A stretch of 23,925 nucleotides of DNA from Promethearchaeota archaeon (GTDB taxonomy: Archaea > Asgardarchaeota > Lokiarchaeia > Sigynarchaeales > SOKP01), in assembly GCA_016839655.1 (NCBI GenBank), contig JAEOTW010000030.1:1-23925 (forward strand). The letters run 5' to 3'. The notes under the pieces were generated by a model. The model was given only the letters and a program-made list of their open reading frames with translations. It was not told the origin of the DNA and did not search any database. Below are positions 16,242-23,810 of this stretch, piece by piece (the first letter of the stretch is position 1; the number at the start of each line of letters is the position of its first letter). The translations under genes were made by a program, and so were the position numbers.

Positions 16242-16970
16242 ATGATTCTTTCAATTCTTATTCTAAAAAGAACTGGGGAAAATCTATGCAGTAGGACATT
16301 TGGGAATACTGAATGGAGTGAGACATTAACAAGTGGTTTTATTTCCGCTACTTTTAATTTTACACAACAAACATTTGGAACTGAAATTAACGAATTAGAG
16401 TTGGGGCCATATCGATTAATGTTTGAATTTACTGAGGATATTATAATTGTAGCTTTTTATGAGAAAACTGATAGCATTATAAACATTCGAAAAAAACTTG
16501 GAGAATTAAAGGAAATAATTTATGATAAATATAAATCTGCTTTAAAAAGCGATATATGTAGCCATGAAGAATTTGAAGGATTAAACGAGATTATTGATAA
16601 ATTAGTAGCTGAATCTTCAGAAATTGATATCACAGATGATTTGAAGAAAAAATATGAAGAAATTTTAAACAAATTCCGATCAAATGTAGAAATTTTGGAT
16701 TGTGATTTAATCACTAGTACTGGTGTTCCACTGACAAAAAAATGGAGTAGGGAATTTTTAGATCTTTGTCTAAGAATCATTGATGCATTTTGGAAATCGA
16801 AGCAATATGTCTTAGATCAAATCATTCTCACTTATGAACAACGTAGCTTAATATTATTTAAAGTAAATAACAATTTTGTACTTTCAGCACTAGTCAGAAG
16901 AAATACTCCTATTGGGTTAGCCACTTTTATGGTTGAAGAAGTCGCAAACAAAATAGCTAACCTTGAATGA
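16242..16970 (+). CDS. Longin-like plus roadblock-like two-domain protein
   Basis: A 242-residue protein. Residues 1-105 show the longin order: strand ILSILILKR, strand NLCSRTFG, amphipathic helix (SETLTSGFISATFNFTQQTF), strands TEINELELGPYRLMFEF and IIIVAFYE, then helix IRKKLGELKEIIYDKY. A charged helical linker occupies about 105-150. Residues 150-242 resemble roadblock/LC7: CDLITSTGVPLTK, helix FLDLCLRIIDAFWKSKQYVL, strands ILTYEQRSLILFKVNNNFVL and ALVRRNTPIGLATF, and a closing helix. Longin and roadblock are related profilin-like platforms that bind small GTPases or vesicle-trafficking factors. These assignments come from pattern reading, not a profile search. No Shine-Dalgarno precedes the ATG. 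The stop overlaps the next start by four bases (ATGA). Confidence 0.65.
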   Translation: MILSILILKRTGENLCSRTFGNTEWSETLTSGFISATFNFTQQTFGTEINELELGPYRLMFEFTEDIIIVAFYEKTDSIINIRKKLGELKEIIYDKYKSALKSDICSHEEFEGLNEIIDKLVAESSEIDITDDLKKKYEEILNKFRSNVEILDCDLITSTGVPLTKKWSREFLDLCLRIIDAFWKSKQYVLDQIILTYEQRSLILFKVNNNFVLSALVRRNTPIGLATFMVEEVANKIANLE

Positions 16971-17410
16971 AAGCTTTTAAATATATAATCGAGATTATAA
17001 ATATGGGATTTTTATCTAAAATTTTTGGGCAAAAGGAAGAACAAGGGATCAAAGAAATTGAAGGAGATATGGAAAAATTAAAGAAAAAAACTAGTGCCGA
17101 AATGATAGTTATTTTTGGAATTGGTGGTAGATTGAAGGGTTTACCTTTAATTTATTCTTCTGATGATGAGAATGATGTAAAACGACTTTCAGCTAGATTA
17201 CATGAAGTTATCGATCCAATCACTAAAATTTCAGATGATAGAACTATTCGTGATTTTATTGTAAATTATAATGATTCAATTTTATTTTTCAAGCAAGTAA
17301 TGACAAATATTGGCTATTTCGCAATGTTTGGAAATAAAAATGATTTATTAGCGCTTAAGCAATGGATATATAGTAAAGAAAAAGTGTTAAAAAATCTTCT
17401 CCATGATTAG
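16967..17410 (+). CDS. Roadblock/longin-like small protein
   Basis: A 147-residue protein whose ATG overlaps the previous stop as ATGA, suggesting translational coupling. An internal ATG at 17003 (MGFLSKIFGQKEE) also looks like a natural start, so 135 residues is possible. The core has strand MIVIFGIGGRLKGLPLIYSS, helix DVKRLSARLHEVIDPITKI, strands FIVNYNDSILFFKQVMTN and GYFAMFGN, and a final helix KNDLLALKQWIYSKEKVLKN. That order fits a roadblock/LC7-type platform. It lacks membrane segments and catalytic motifs. It is the last gene of the cluster and probably hetero-dimerises with one of the upstream roadblock proteins; this is inference from family behaviour. Confidence 0.6.
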   Translation: MKAFKYIIEIINMGFLSKIFGQKEEQGIKEIEGDMEKLKKKTSAEMIVIFGIGGRLKGLPLIYSSDDENDVKRLSARLHEVIDPITKISDDRTIRDFIVNYNDSILFFKQVMTNIGYFAMFGNKNDLLALKQWIYSKEKVLKNLLHD

Positions 17411-17430
17411 AGTGGCCATTAATTTATCAG

Positions 17431-18291
17431 TTAGATAACACTGTCAGGATATATATCTTCTGTTCCTGCAGGTCCATCAATTGAATAATTTCCAAATCCA
17501 AGGTAATCTGACCAATAATTTCCTCTTTTATTTACATCGTCATACCAATAATTGTTATTTCCTTCATCAAATGCTTGACTATTGATCGTACCCGTTAACC
17601 TACCATCAACTTCGTAGTTTTCTAAATAAGCATTATCGATTAAAATATTATGATAGATCTCATTCCAATTAGCATTGCCCACAAGCGCTATTCCGTGCTG
17701 TGGACTCATTTTTATCGTATTGTTGATAATAACATTATGACTCGAATATCGTATATTAATACCTTGATAGTTATTGGCTTCAATTATATTCAATTTTATT
17801 AAGCAATATGAAGCATAATTTAGATGGATTCCTTGCATAAAATTTCTACATGTATTAGCTAATATAGTACTGTTTGTTGTATCACTTAAACCTATCCCAC
17901 CACCATCTCCAGTTCTTGAAATACATGTATTATTAATAATCCATGCAGTACCCGCTGATACATCCATAAGTCTTATCCCTATATAACCTGTGTATACAAG
18001 ACAGTTTTTAATTACAAAAAAAGAATTCGTGTTTGATATACTAATCCCTATAGAAGAACTACCACTTGCACTGATTGTATAATCTTTGATAATATAAGGA
18101 TTATTTTGTGAGCCATTTCCAGGAAAGCTATGTGTTATGAAATCTTCATCGGACTCAATTTCGATTGGTGGGTGAAAACTAGGATTATAAAAGAAGTTAA
18201 TCGTGAATATTACTCCTAAAGTTGATGAAATGATGATGATAGAACCCAAAATTAAAATATTTTTATTTTTTTTTAGAGATTCTATATTCAT
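17431..18291 (-). CDS. NosD-like right-handed beta-helix surface protein
   Basis: A 286-residue protein with an N-terminal membrane helix at about 13-35 (signal peptide or anchor) and a Ser/Gly/Asn-rich exterior domain. Residues about 65-220 contain successive parallel beta-helix (PbH1) turns: PYIIKDYTI, FFVIKNCLV, AWIINNTCI, STILANTCRNF, CLIKLNIIEANNYQGINI and NVIINNTIKMSPQHGIAL. This is the NosD/carbohydrate-binding beta-helix pattern seen in many archaeal secreted proteins. The C-terminal NNYWYDDVNKRGNYWSDYLG is also typical of this group. No catalytic residues can be named; binding of a glycan or surface partner is the usual guess. It is convergent with the roadblock cluster, with only 20 bases between stops. 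Confidence 0.8.
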   Translation of the reverse strand: MNIESLKKNKNILILGSIIIISSTLGVIFTINFFYNPSFHPPIEIESDEDFITHSFPGNGSQNNPYIIKDYTISASGSSSIGISISNTNSFFVIKNCLVYTGYIGIRLMDVSAGTAWIINNTCISRTGDGGGIGLSDTTNSTILANTCRNFMQGIHLNYASYCLIKLNIIEANNYQGINIRYSSHNVIINNTIKMSPQHGIALVGNANWNEIYHNILIDNAYLENYEVDGRLTGTINSQAFDEGNNNYWYDDVNKRGNYWSDYLGFGNYSIDGPAGTEDIYPDSVI

Positions 18292-18336
18292 TTTATTCGC
18301 TTAAAATGGGGTAAATTGAATACATCATTATAATCA

Positions 18337-18351
18337 GCTTTTATTTAAATT
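18337..18351 (-). promoter_or_regulatory. Candidate TATA box of the NosD-like gene
   Basis: The minus strand reads AATTTAAATAAAAG about 50 bases before the ATG at 18291, a good archaeal TATA-like sequence for a leader of about 25 bases. Confidence 0.35.
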
Positions 18352-18442
18352 GATTCTTAAGGTTCAATTTATTAGTCAAAATAAGTTGATTAAATTATTA
18401 AAACATATAAGCACAAAATAGTATAATCGGGTTTTAATATCT

Positions 18443-18793
18443 CTAAAACATTTTAATTATTATACTTCCCATTATCGCCATAATTGCTATACTTAGCATT
18501 ATAATAAGAAATATTGCTAAATTTTGTGCTTGTAATGCTGCTGAGTATTTTGCTAATGCTTCATAATAAAGTTTTTCACCTTCAATAATTTCTTCCCCCA
18601 AACCTCCAGTGACTTCCCAAAATGTTATTTTTTCTGCCCATTGTCTATTTTCATCAATGATACTTTTCTGTTCTTCTATTATTGATTTTTGAAAAATTAT
18701 TTGCTTTGAACTTAATGTGATCAATATCCCAGAAATAGCGATTAAAGTTAATCCGAATCCCAATATGATTGATTTCCTTTCAATTTTTCTCAT
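18443..18793 (-). CDS. Small two-helix membrane protein, unrecognised
   Basis: A 116-residue protein with membrane helices at about 9-27 (ILGFGLTLIAISGILITL) and 92-114 (LAIFLIIMLSIAIMAIMGSI). Between them lies a charged, probably helical segment (KSIIEEQKSIIDENRQWAEK) followed by GGLGEEIIEGEKLYYEALAKY. Basic residues before the first helix suggest that both ends face the cytosol and the middle faces outside. I do not recognise the family. It lies 151 bases upstream of the NosD-like gene on the same strand but is probably transcribed separately. Coding is supported by the membrane-protein pattern and clean ends. Confidence 0.6.
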   Translation of the reverse strand: MRKIERKSIILGFGLTLIAISGILITLSSKQIIFQKSIIEEQKSIIDENRQWAEKITFWEVTGGLGEEIIEGEKLYYEALAKYSAALQAQNLAIFLIIMLSIAIMAIMGSIIIKMF

Positions 18794-18985
18794 GAAACCA
18801 ACTCAGGTTAAAAAATAATTGACTCTACAATAAATTAATCATGTTTTCTTATTTAATGTTTTTTTATTCATGATTTAGGGAAAACAATTAGGAATTAATG
18901 TTAATTACTTTTTCGGATTACAAAATTTTTTATTCAAATTATTTCTCTAGAATAGATCAAAGAATATATGGAAAGATAATAAGAC

Positions 18986-19112
18986 TTGAGTTCTGATTTA
19001 AAGAAAGAAAAAAAAAAAGGATAAAAAGGAGAAGAAGACAAGATCTAATTCTCCAGTACCCGAAGAACACATTGAAAATCATAAAGAATCTGAAAAAACA
19101 AATATTCTTTCA
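18986..19112 (+). other. Probable lost N-terminus with A11 slippage site
   Basis: From a TTG at 18986 the frame reads SSDLKKEKKK up to a run of eleven A (19008-19018) and then stops at 19022. One A fewer would connect it to the frame of the coiled-coil protein (DKKEKKTRSNSPVPEEH...). The join could be a homopolymer assembly error, a mutation, or transcriptional slippage. Upstream, 18794-18985 is AT-rich divergent promoter sequence with nothing else recognisable. Confidence 0.4.
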
Positions 19113-20225
19113 ATGCTAGATAAATTAGATAACATTAGCAAGGCAAAAACTAGGATAACTGAAGAAAAAATAAGAAGAGGATTGATCAAAAGTCAACCAA
19201 CAGAAGACGAAAAGAAAACTAGAAAGAAAGAAATTGCGATTAGTGAAGTTAAAAAAAGAATTGAAGAATTAAAGGAATTTAAACAAAATTACTTAGAAAG
19301 TGGAGAAAAGGTTGAAGCAATTGAAGTTGCTAAAAAGATCATTGATATTGCGAAAATAAATGGTATGAATCTTATAGTAAAAGAAGAAAAAAGGTTTATT
19401 GACAAGATCCAAGCAGAAATTAGTCCTAAACAACCCATTGATACACAAATAGCCGAACTAAAAAAAAAAAGACATGAATATTACGTACAAAAAAAGTTTG
19501 ATGAGGCAATTCAAATTGCAGAAATAATAATAGATTTAGCTAAAGAAGCTAATTTAATTAAGACAATAAAAACTGAAGAAAATTTTATTAATTTAATAAA
19601 AAGTAAACTTAATCAAACTGCGTCAAAGGAGAAATCTCCTGAAGAACTTGGAGATTTGGGCTTTATTGGGCATATTGAAAAAGAAGGTAAAGCAAAAAAT
19701 AGTGGAATAATTCATAAAGAGAGAATTAGAACTTTAGAAATTGATAGAATGAAGGAAGAGAAGCAAAAATTCGAAGAAGAAAAGAGAGAATTTGAGCTCA
19801 AAGTACAAAAATTTCAAGAAGAAAAAGAAGCATTTAATTGGGAAAAACAAATGCTTGAAGAAGTGAAAAAAAAGGAAAGAAATAGAGATGATAACTTAAC
19901 TAAAGAGAAAGTAAAACCAGAAATTGACAAAACTGAAAATAATGCTAAATCAGAACTCGAAGAAAAAGAGTCGAATTTCAAGAGAAATGTTGAGGTATTT
20001 AACCAGGACAAATTAAAATTTGAAAAAATAAAAGCATTACTTCAATTAGAAAGAAAGAACATTAAAGAAAGGAAAAATAAAATTAGACAAGAAAAATTTG
20101 CTTTTGAGAAGGAAAAACAGAAATTTGAATCGGAAAAACTAAAATTCAAAGAAGAGAAAGATACTTTTATATGGGAAAAGCAAATGTTTGAAGAAGTGAA
20201 GAAATTTGAGACTGATAAAGGCTAA
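19113..20225 (+). CDS. Cytosolic coiled-coil protein with paired-helix repeats
   Basis: A 370-residue, highly charged protein from the ATG at 19113. Two related segments of about 55 residues (about 41-103 and 112-167) form helix pairs of TPR-like character, e.g. EAIEVAKKIIDIAK and EAIQIAEIIIDLAK. From about 205 to the end it is a long coiled coil with Phe at near-heptad spacing. A 20-residue module is present twice, at about 234-253 and 344-363, each containing a WEKQM core followed by EEVKK. No Shine-Dalgarno precedes the ATG, and the reading frame stays protein-like for 37 codons upstream without a standard start. With one base fewer in the A11 run at 19008-19018, it would join a TTG start at 18986. 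It is a probable scaffold or cytoskeletal partner. Confidence 0.7.
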   Translation: MLDKLDNISKAKTRITEEKIRRGLIKSQPTEDEKKTRKKEIAISEVKKRIEELKEFKQNYLESGEKVEAIEVAKKIIDIAKINGMNLIVKEEKRFIDKIQAEISPKQPIDTQIAELKKKRHEYYVQKKFDEAIQIAEIIIDLAKEANLIKTIKTEENFINLIKSKLNQTASKEKSPEELGDLGFIGHIEKEGKAKNSGIIHKERIRTLEIDRMKEEKQKFEEEKREFELKVQKFQEEKEAFNWEKQMLEEVKKKERNRDDNLTKEKVKPEIDKTENNAKSELEEKESNFKRNVEVFNQDKLKFEKIKALLQLERKNIKERKNKIRQEKFAFEKEKQKFESEKLKFKEEKDTFIWEKQMFEEVKKFETDKG

Positions 20226-20323
20226 TTTATGTTTCTCTCTATTTGAAAATCTAATTCTATAAAAAGTATAACAACCTATTGGTCATTAATTGTTATTTAT
20301 AATTTCTATAGGGATACTTGTTT

Positions 20324-20596
20324 ATGTCATCTAAAATGCAATTAATTTTTTGAGATTGGCGTTTAGGCAGAATTCTTATGTTTATTTTTATCACCAGTTC
20401 AGTTTGATTGGGATTAGGAGGTTCAATGATGAATATAATTCTTGCGGGGATTGCAGGAGCAACCTTATCCGCTAGGGATTTTTTCCTAGATTATTTAGGA
20501 GATTATCAAAAAGATCGTGACTCAGGTAATATGAAAAATCCCATAGCGAGGGGGAGTTTATCTCCACGTGGGGGTGTTATATTTATAATTTCATGA
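20324..20596 (+). pseudogene. UbiA-family prenyltransferase remnant with in-frame TGA codons
   Basis: Reading from an ATG at 20324 through two TGA codons (20351, 20405) to a third (20594), the translation looks like the N-terminal third of a UbiA-type membrane prenyltransferase. A short polar start leads to DWRLGR, a membrane helix (ILMFIFITSSV, then LGLGGSMM), a second helix (NIILAGIAGATLSARDFF) and the Asp-rich motif DYLGDYQKDRDSGNMKNP, followed by IARGSLSPRGGVIFIIS. The motif corresponds to NDxxDxxxD...RPI..G.lsp of UbiA enzymes, which transfer prenyl groups in lipid or quinone synthesis. The family normally has about 280-300 residues; the rest is absent. A fragment of 55 residues could still be translated from 20429, after AGGAGGT (20416-20422), but those bases also encode the Gly-rich helix, so I treat it as chance. 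Confidence 0.5.
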
Positions 20597-20811
20597 TTTT
20601 TAATAATTAGTAAAAATAACAAACCATTAAATTATTTACTTAATTGTCTAAAAAGCAATTTATGTATGTACTATTTGGATATACTCATATGAATCTAAAT
20701 ATTATTTAAATAACTAAACTAACATTATCATACCATATACTAATATATTACTTTTCTTAATATAGAAGATATGCTAAATATCTTTGTATAAGAGATTGAT
20801 AAAATTTTTTT
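20597..20811 (+). other. AT-rich spacer upstream of the lectin-like surface protein
   Basis: No convincing gene or RNA is seen. The UbiA-remnant frame continues to TGA at 20690 and TAA at 20696 without recognisable similarity. TAATATATTA at 20741-20750 is a possible TATA element for the gene at 20829. The stretch 20226-20323, before the remnant, likewise shows nothing. Confidence 0.4.
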
Positions 20812-20828
20812 AGGAGACTATTTGGGTT

Positions 20829-23807
20829 ATGGAAAGGAATAGAAGAACTTCATTAATTTTATTATTAATTCTCACAAATTTAAGTTTAACATTTTTTATT
20901 TCATTTAATTTAAATGATTTTAATAGCTTTAATTCTGAAAAGGATAATGACCTTGAACAAAATCTAGATGAATTTAAGGGGATTCATTTATCTACAAACG
21001 GTCCAACGGGTAAATACAATTTCAAATACTATAAAATTATTACTCTTAACCATTCAAAAGTCATTGGATCAAGTAATTATACTAATTTTCCAGTACTTGT
21101 CTCAATTTATGACGCAGATTTACATACCAAAGTTCAATCTAGTGGTAATGATATTGCCTTTGCTAATGATACTGCTTGGTTAAATCACGAAATTGAGCTT
21201 TTCGATCAAGTTGGTAATGGAACTCATGCTCAACTTATAGCATGGGTACAAATTCCTTTATTACGTGTTTCTGACTATACTAATATTACAATGTATTACG
21301 GTAATCCCTATTTATCTTCCCAAGAAAATCCAACAGAAGTATGGGATGATAATTATAAAGGAATCTGGCATATGACTGAAGTTGACGCTCTAGATTCTAC
21401 ATCCAATCAAAAAGATGGAACCGAATACGGGGGGGTTTCAAATCTTGATGGAAAAATTGGTAGCTCGAATTATTTTGAAGGAGTTAATGAATTTATTGCC
21501 ATAGGCAACGTAGGACCTGAGATAAAAACAATTGAGTTTTGGATGAAACCAAGTAATCTTGGTAGTGGTGGTTCAGTTGAAACGAGTTGGAAAAGACCAT
21601 CTGCAACTGGAGATGACCATGATCAATGGAGTAATCCTAAATATGCCTTTGAAAGTAACGATTCTTATTCAATAGGATCTCAAAATACTTATCAAGATTG
21701 GTATAATTTTTCCTTGAATGTACCAAATGGAGCTACTATTAATGGAATAGAACTAGAGATTGAAGCATCATATTCCTCTCCTGCGGAGGGCTTAGTTGCA
21801 CTTTCTTGGAACGGTGGAAATACTTATACCACCTCAGAGTCCAAACCATGGGATGTTTCAGGTGATAATAATGAGACTTTTGGAGGTACTGCAAACGATT
21901 GGGGGCACACCTGGACATCAGATGAACTTAATAACAATAATTTTCGAGTAAGAATACAACGTAGTTCTCATGCCTCTGGTACATTAGCTGTTGATTGTAT
22001 ATATGTTAAGGTTTATTATAATTATGATTTTATGAGAATCGCCGATTTAAACGGTATATCACGGATTGAAATTGTTGAGGGGCAATTATTAACTACAAAT
22101 CTTCCTGATACAACAACTATCTATATAGATGGAAATAAACAGTCTTCGGTATCTACAAATTGGCAATATATAGTAATAACTAATACAGAAGGGATAAATA
22201 TTACTAATCTGGAATTAGGGAGGACGTTAACTGATTATTTTGACGGAATCATCGATGAACTCCGTATTTCAGATACTTTGAGAATACCCGAATCATTTAA
22301 CACCTCATATCATAATCAAAACGATCCTGAAACTTTTTGTAATATTAGTCAAGAGGTGAAATTTAATATTGATCCTCCAATTTACTCAAACTTAACTGAA
22401 AGTTCAAATACATTAGAATTGGGAGATACAGAAATTATATCGATTAATGCAACTGATTTATCTGGAATTAGACAAGTCAAAATTGAATTTGAGGGTACTA
22501 ATGACTCTATGACAAATATTTGGGGTGATATTTGGCAATATGATTCATGGACTCCATCTAATACGGGAAATTATGTATATACAATACACATTGAAGATAA
22601 TTGTGGAATTTGGAATTCAGTTAGTGATTCAATTAATGTGGTTGATACTACACCGCCAAATCCCCCTATAATAGTTAGTGCGCCAACTAATGGAACATAT
22701 AGTACTTTAGTTTTTGATTGGGAAGATGGTTATGATCTTTCTGGTATTTCATCCTATAGTTTTATTATTGATAATGAATCTGATCCAGATGAAACCCCAG
22801 GATTTATGTACAACATTAATATTACCTATACAGGCTCTATCAGCAGTTATTTAGAATTAACTGAAAGTTTTGCTCCTGGCACATATTATTATTTTTTACT
22901 TCAAATTGATGGAGCGGGATTAAAAAGCAATTACACAATGGGATCTTTTAATATTCTATCGATAAACGGTGGAGGAAATGGACTTACAGTTTTGGACTTA
23001 TTACCCTACATATTAGGTAGCGTAATTGGCTCAGTCGCTGTAATTGTTATATTAAGAAAAAGAATTCTCAATAAAATACATCCTCCTAGAAAGAAGATAC
23101 CATTGAAAATGATACTTACTCATATCAACAAAATCTCTGCTAGTTCAAAATATGTGTCTGAAAAGGATAAATATAAAGAAATTTTTTACGAGGAGCCAAC
23201 AGATAAAGAAGAATTAATTGAAAAACCTGATTTAGAAAAACAATTAGATGAAATTAAGTTATTAGGAGAAGAATTATTTGATGAAGGCGCTTATATAGAA
23301 GCTCAAAAGCAATTTGAACTTGCAGAACAACATCTTATAAAGATAGGAAAAAAGGATGAAGCAGCATATTATACAAATTTAGTCGCAGAAATTAAAAGAT
23401 TGAGCAAAGAACACGAAATCAAATTAGAAAATTTGGAATATGAAAAAAGTAGCAATAATTTCTTAAGGGTAATGGAAATATATATTGATTTAATTAAAAT
23501 CATTAAAAATTTAAAAGATGTTGACACATCGAAAATGTACCAACATGAGTTAATTCAAATAGTGGAAGATGGAAATCTAAAGATCTCTGATTTAGAGGAT
23601 AAACGAAATAAATTGGAAGAACAAGCTAAATATTATTTCGATCAAAATCTATTTAAAGAAGCAGTAAAACTTTATGAAAATTGTGAAGAAATTTCTCACA
23701 TTCTACTTCAATTAGGCAGAGTAGAAGAAAACTATAATATAGACAAATTTAAAGAAAAAATTAAAGTAATTAAATTCAGCAAAATTAAACAAAAAAAGAG
23801 GAAATAA
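20829..23807 (+). CDS. Type I membrane protein: DUF2341/LamG ectodomain with cytosolic TPR-like tail
   Basis: A 992-residue protein. A signal peptide (RRTSLILLLILTNLSLTFF) is followed by a DUF2341 domain at about 62-185, ending FDQVGNGTHAQLIAWVQIP...ITMYYGNP. A LamG/concanavalin-type lectin domain begins near 175 (GIWHMTEVDALDSTSNQKDG). It is interrupted after IEFWMKPSN by a beta-rich insert at about 244-400, then resumes (ADLNGISRIEI, DGIIDELRISDTLR) to about 485. Ig-like modules fill 515-710. A membrane helix at about 720-741 (LLPYILGSVIGSVAVIVIL) is followed by RKR and a cytosolic tail whose paired helices at about 790-985 resemble TPR/coiled-coil repeats. Many N-x-S/T sites suit a glycosylated exterior. 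AGGAG at 20812-20816 supports the start. The likely role is adhesion or surface recognition linked to cytosolic partners; no enzyme motif is seen. Confidence 0.85.
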   Translation: MERNRRTSLILLLILTNLSLTFFISFNLNDFNSFNSEKDNDLEQNLDEFKGIHLSTNGPTGKYNFKYYKIITLNHSKVIGSSNYTNFPVLVSIYDADLHTKVQSSGNDIAFANDTAWLNHEIELFDQVGNGTHAQLIAWVQIPLLRVSDYTNITMYYGNPYLSSQENPTEVWDDNYKGIWHMTEVDALDSTSNQKDGTEYGGVSNLDGKIGSSNYFEGVNEFIAIGNVGPEIKTIEFWMKPSNLGSGGSVETSWKRPSATGDDHDQWSNPKYAFESNDSYSIGSQNTYQDWYNFSLNVPNGATINGIELEIEASYSSPAEGLVALSWNGGNTYTTSESKPWDVSGDNNETFGGTANDWGHTWTSDELNNNNFRVRIQRSSHASGTLAVDCIYVKVYYNYDFMRIADLNGISRIEIVEGQLLTTNLPDTTTIYIDGNKQSSVSTNWQYIVITNTEGINITNLELGRTLTDYFDGIIDELRISDTLRIPESFNTSYHNQNDPETFCNISQEVKFNIDPPIYSNLTESSNTLELGDTEIISINATDLSGIRQVKIEFEGTNDSMTNIWGDIWQYDSWTPSNTGNYVYTIHIEDNCGIWNSVSDSINVVDTTPPNPPIIVSAPTNGTYSTLVFDWEDGYDLSGISSYSFIIDNESDPDETPGFMYNINITYTGSISSYLELTESFAPGTYYYFLLQIDGAGLKSNYTMGSFNILSINGGGNGLTVLDLLPYILGSVIGSVAVIVILRKRILNKIHPPRKKIPLKMILTHINKISASSKYVSEKDKYKEIFYEEPTDKEELIEKPDLEKQLDEIKLLGEELFDEGAYIEAQKQFELAEQHLIKIGKKDEAAYYTNLVAEIKRLSKEHEIKLENLEYEKSSNNFLRVMEIYIDLIKIIKNLKDVDTSKMYQHELIQIVEDGNLKISDLEDKRNKLEEQAKYYFDQNLFKEAVKLYENCEEISHILLQLGRVEENYNIDKFKEKIKVIKFSKIKQKKRK

Positions 23808-23810
23808 ATC

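Noticed and set aside
15699..16970. Genome-wide reading of TGA as Trp, suggested by the UbiA remnant
   Set aside because: TGA ends the first roadblock gene just before the next start and ends the longin-roadblock gene in an ATGA overlap, and TGG is freely used for Trp elsewhere.
20429..20596. A 55-residue gene starting at 20429 after AGGAGGT
   Set aside because: The Shine-Dalgarno-like bases are the codons of a Gly-rich helix that continues a UbiA-like translation from upstream, and the product would be an incomplete membrane domain. I could not exclude translation.
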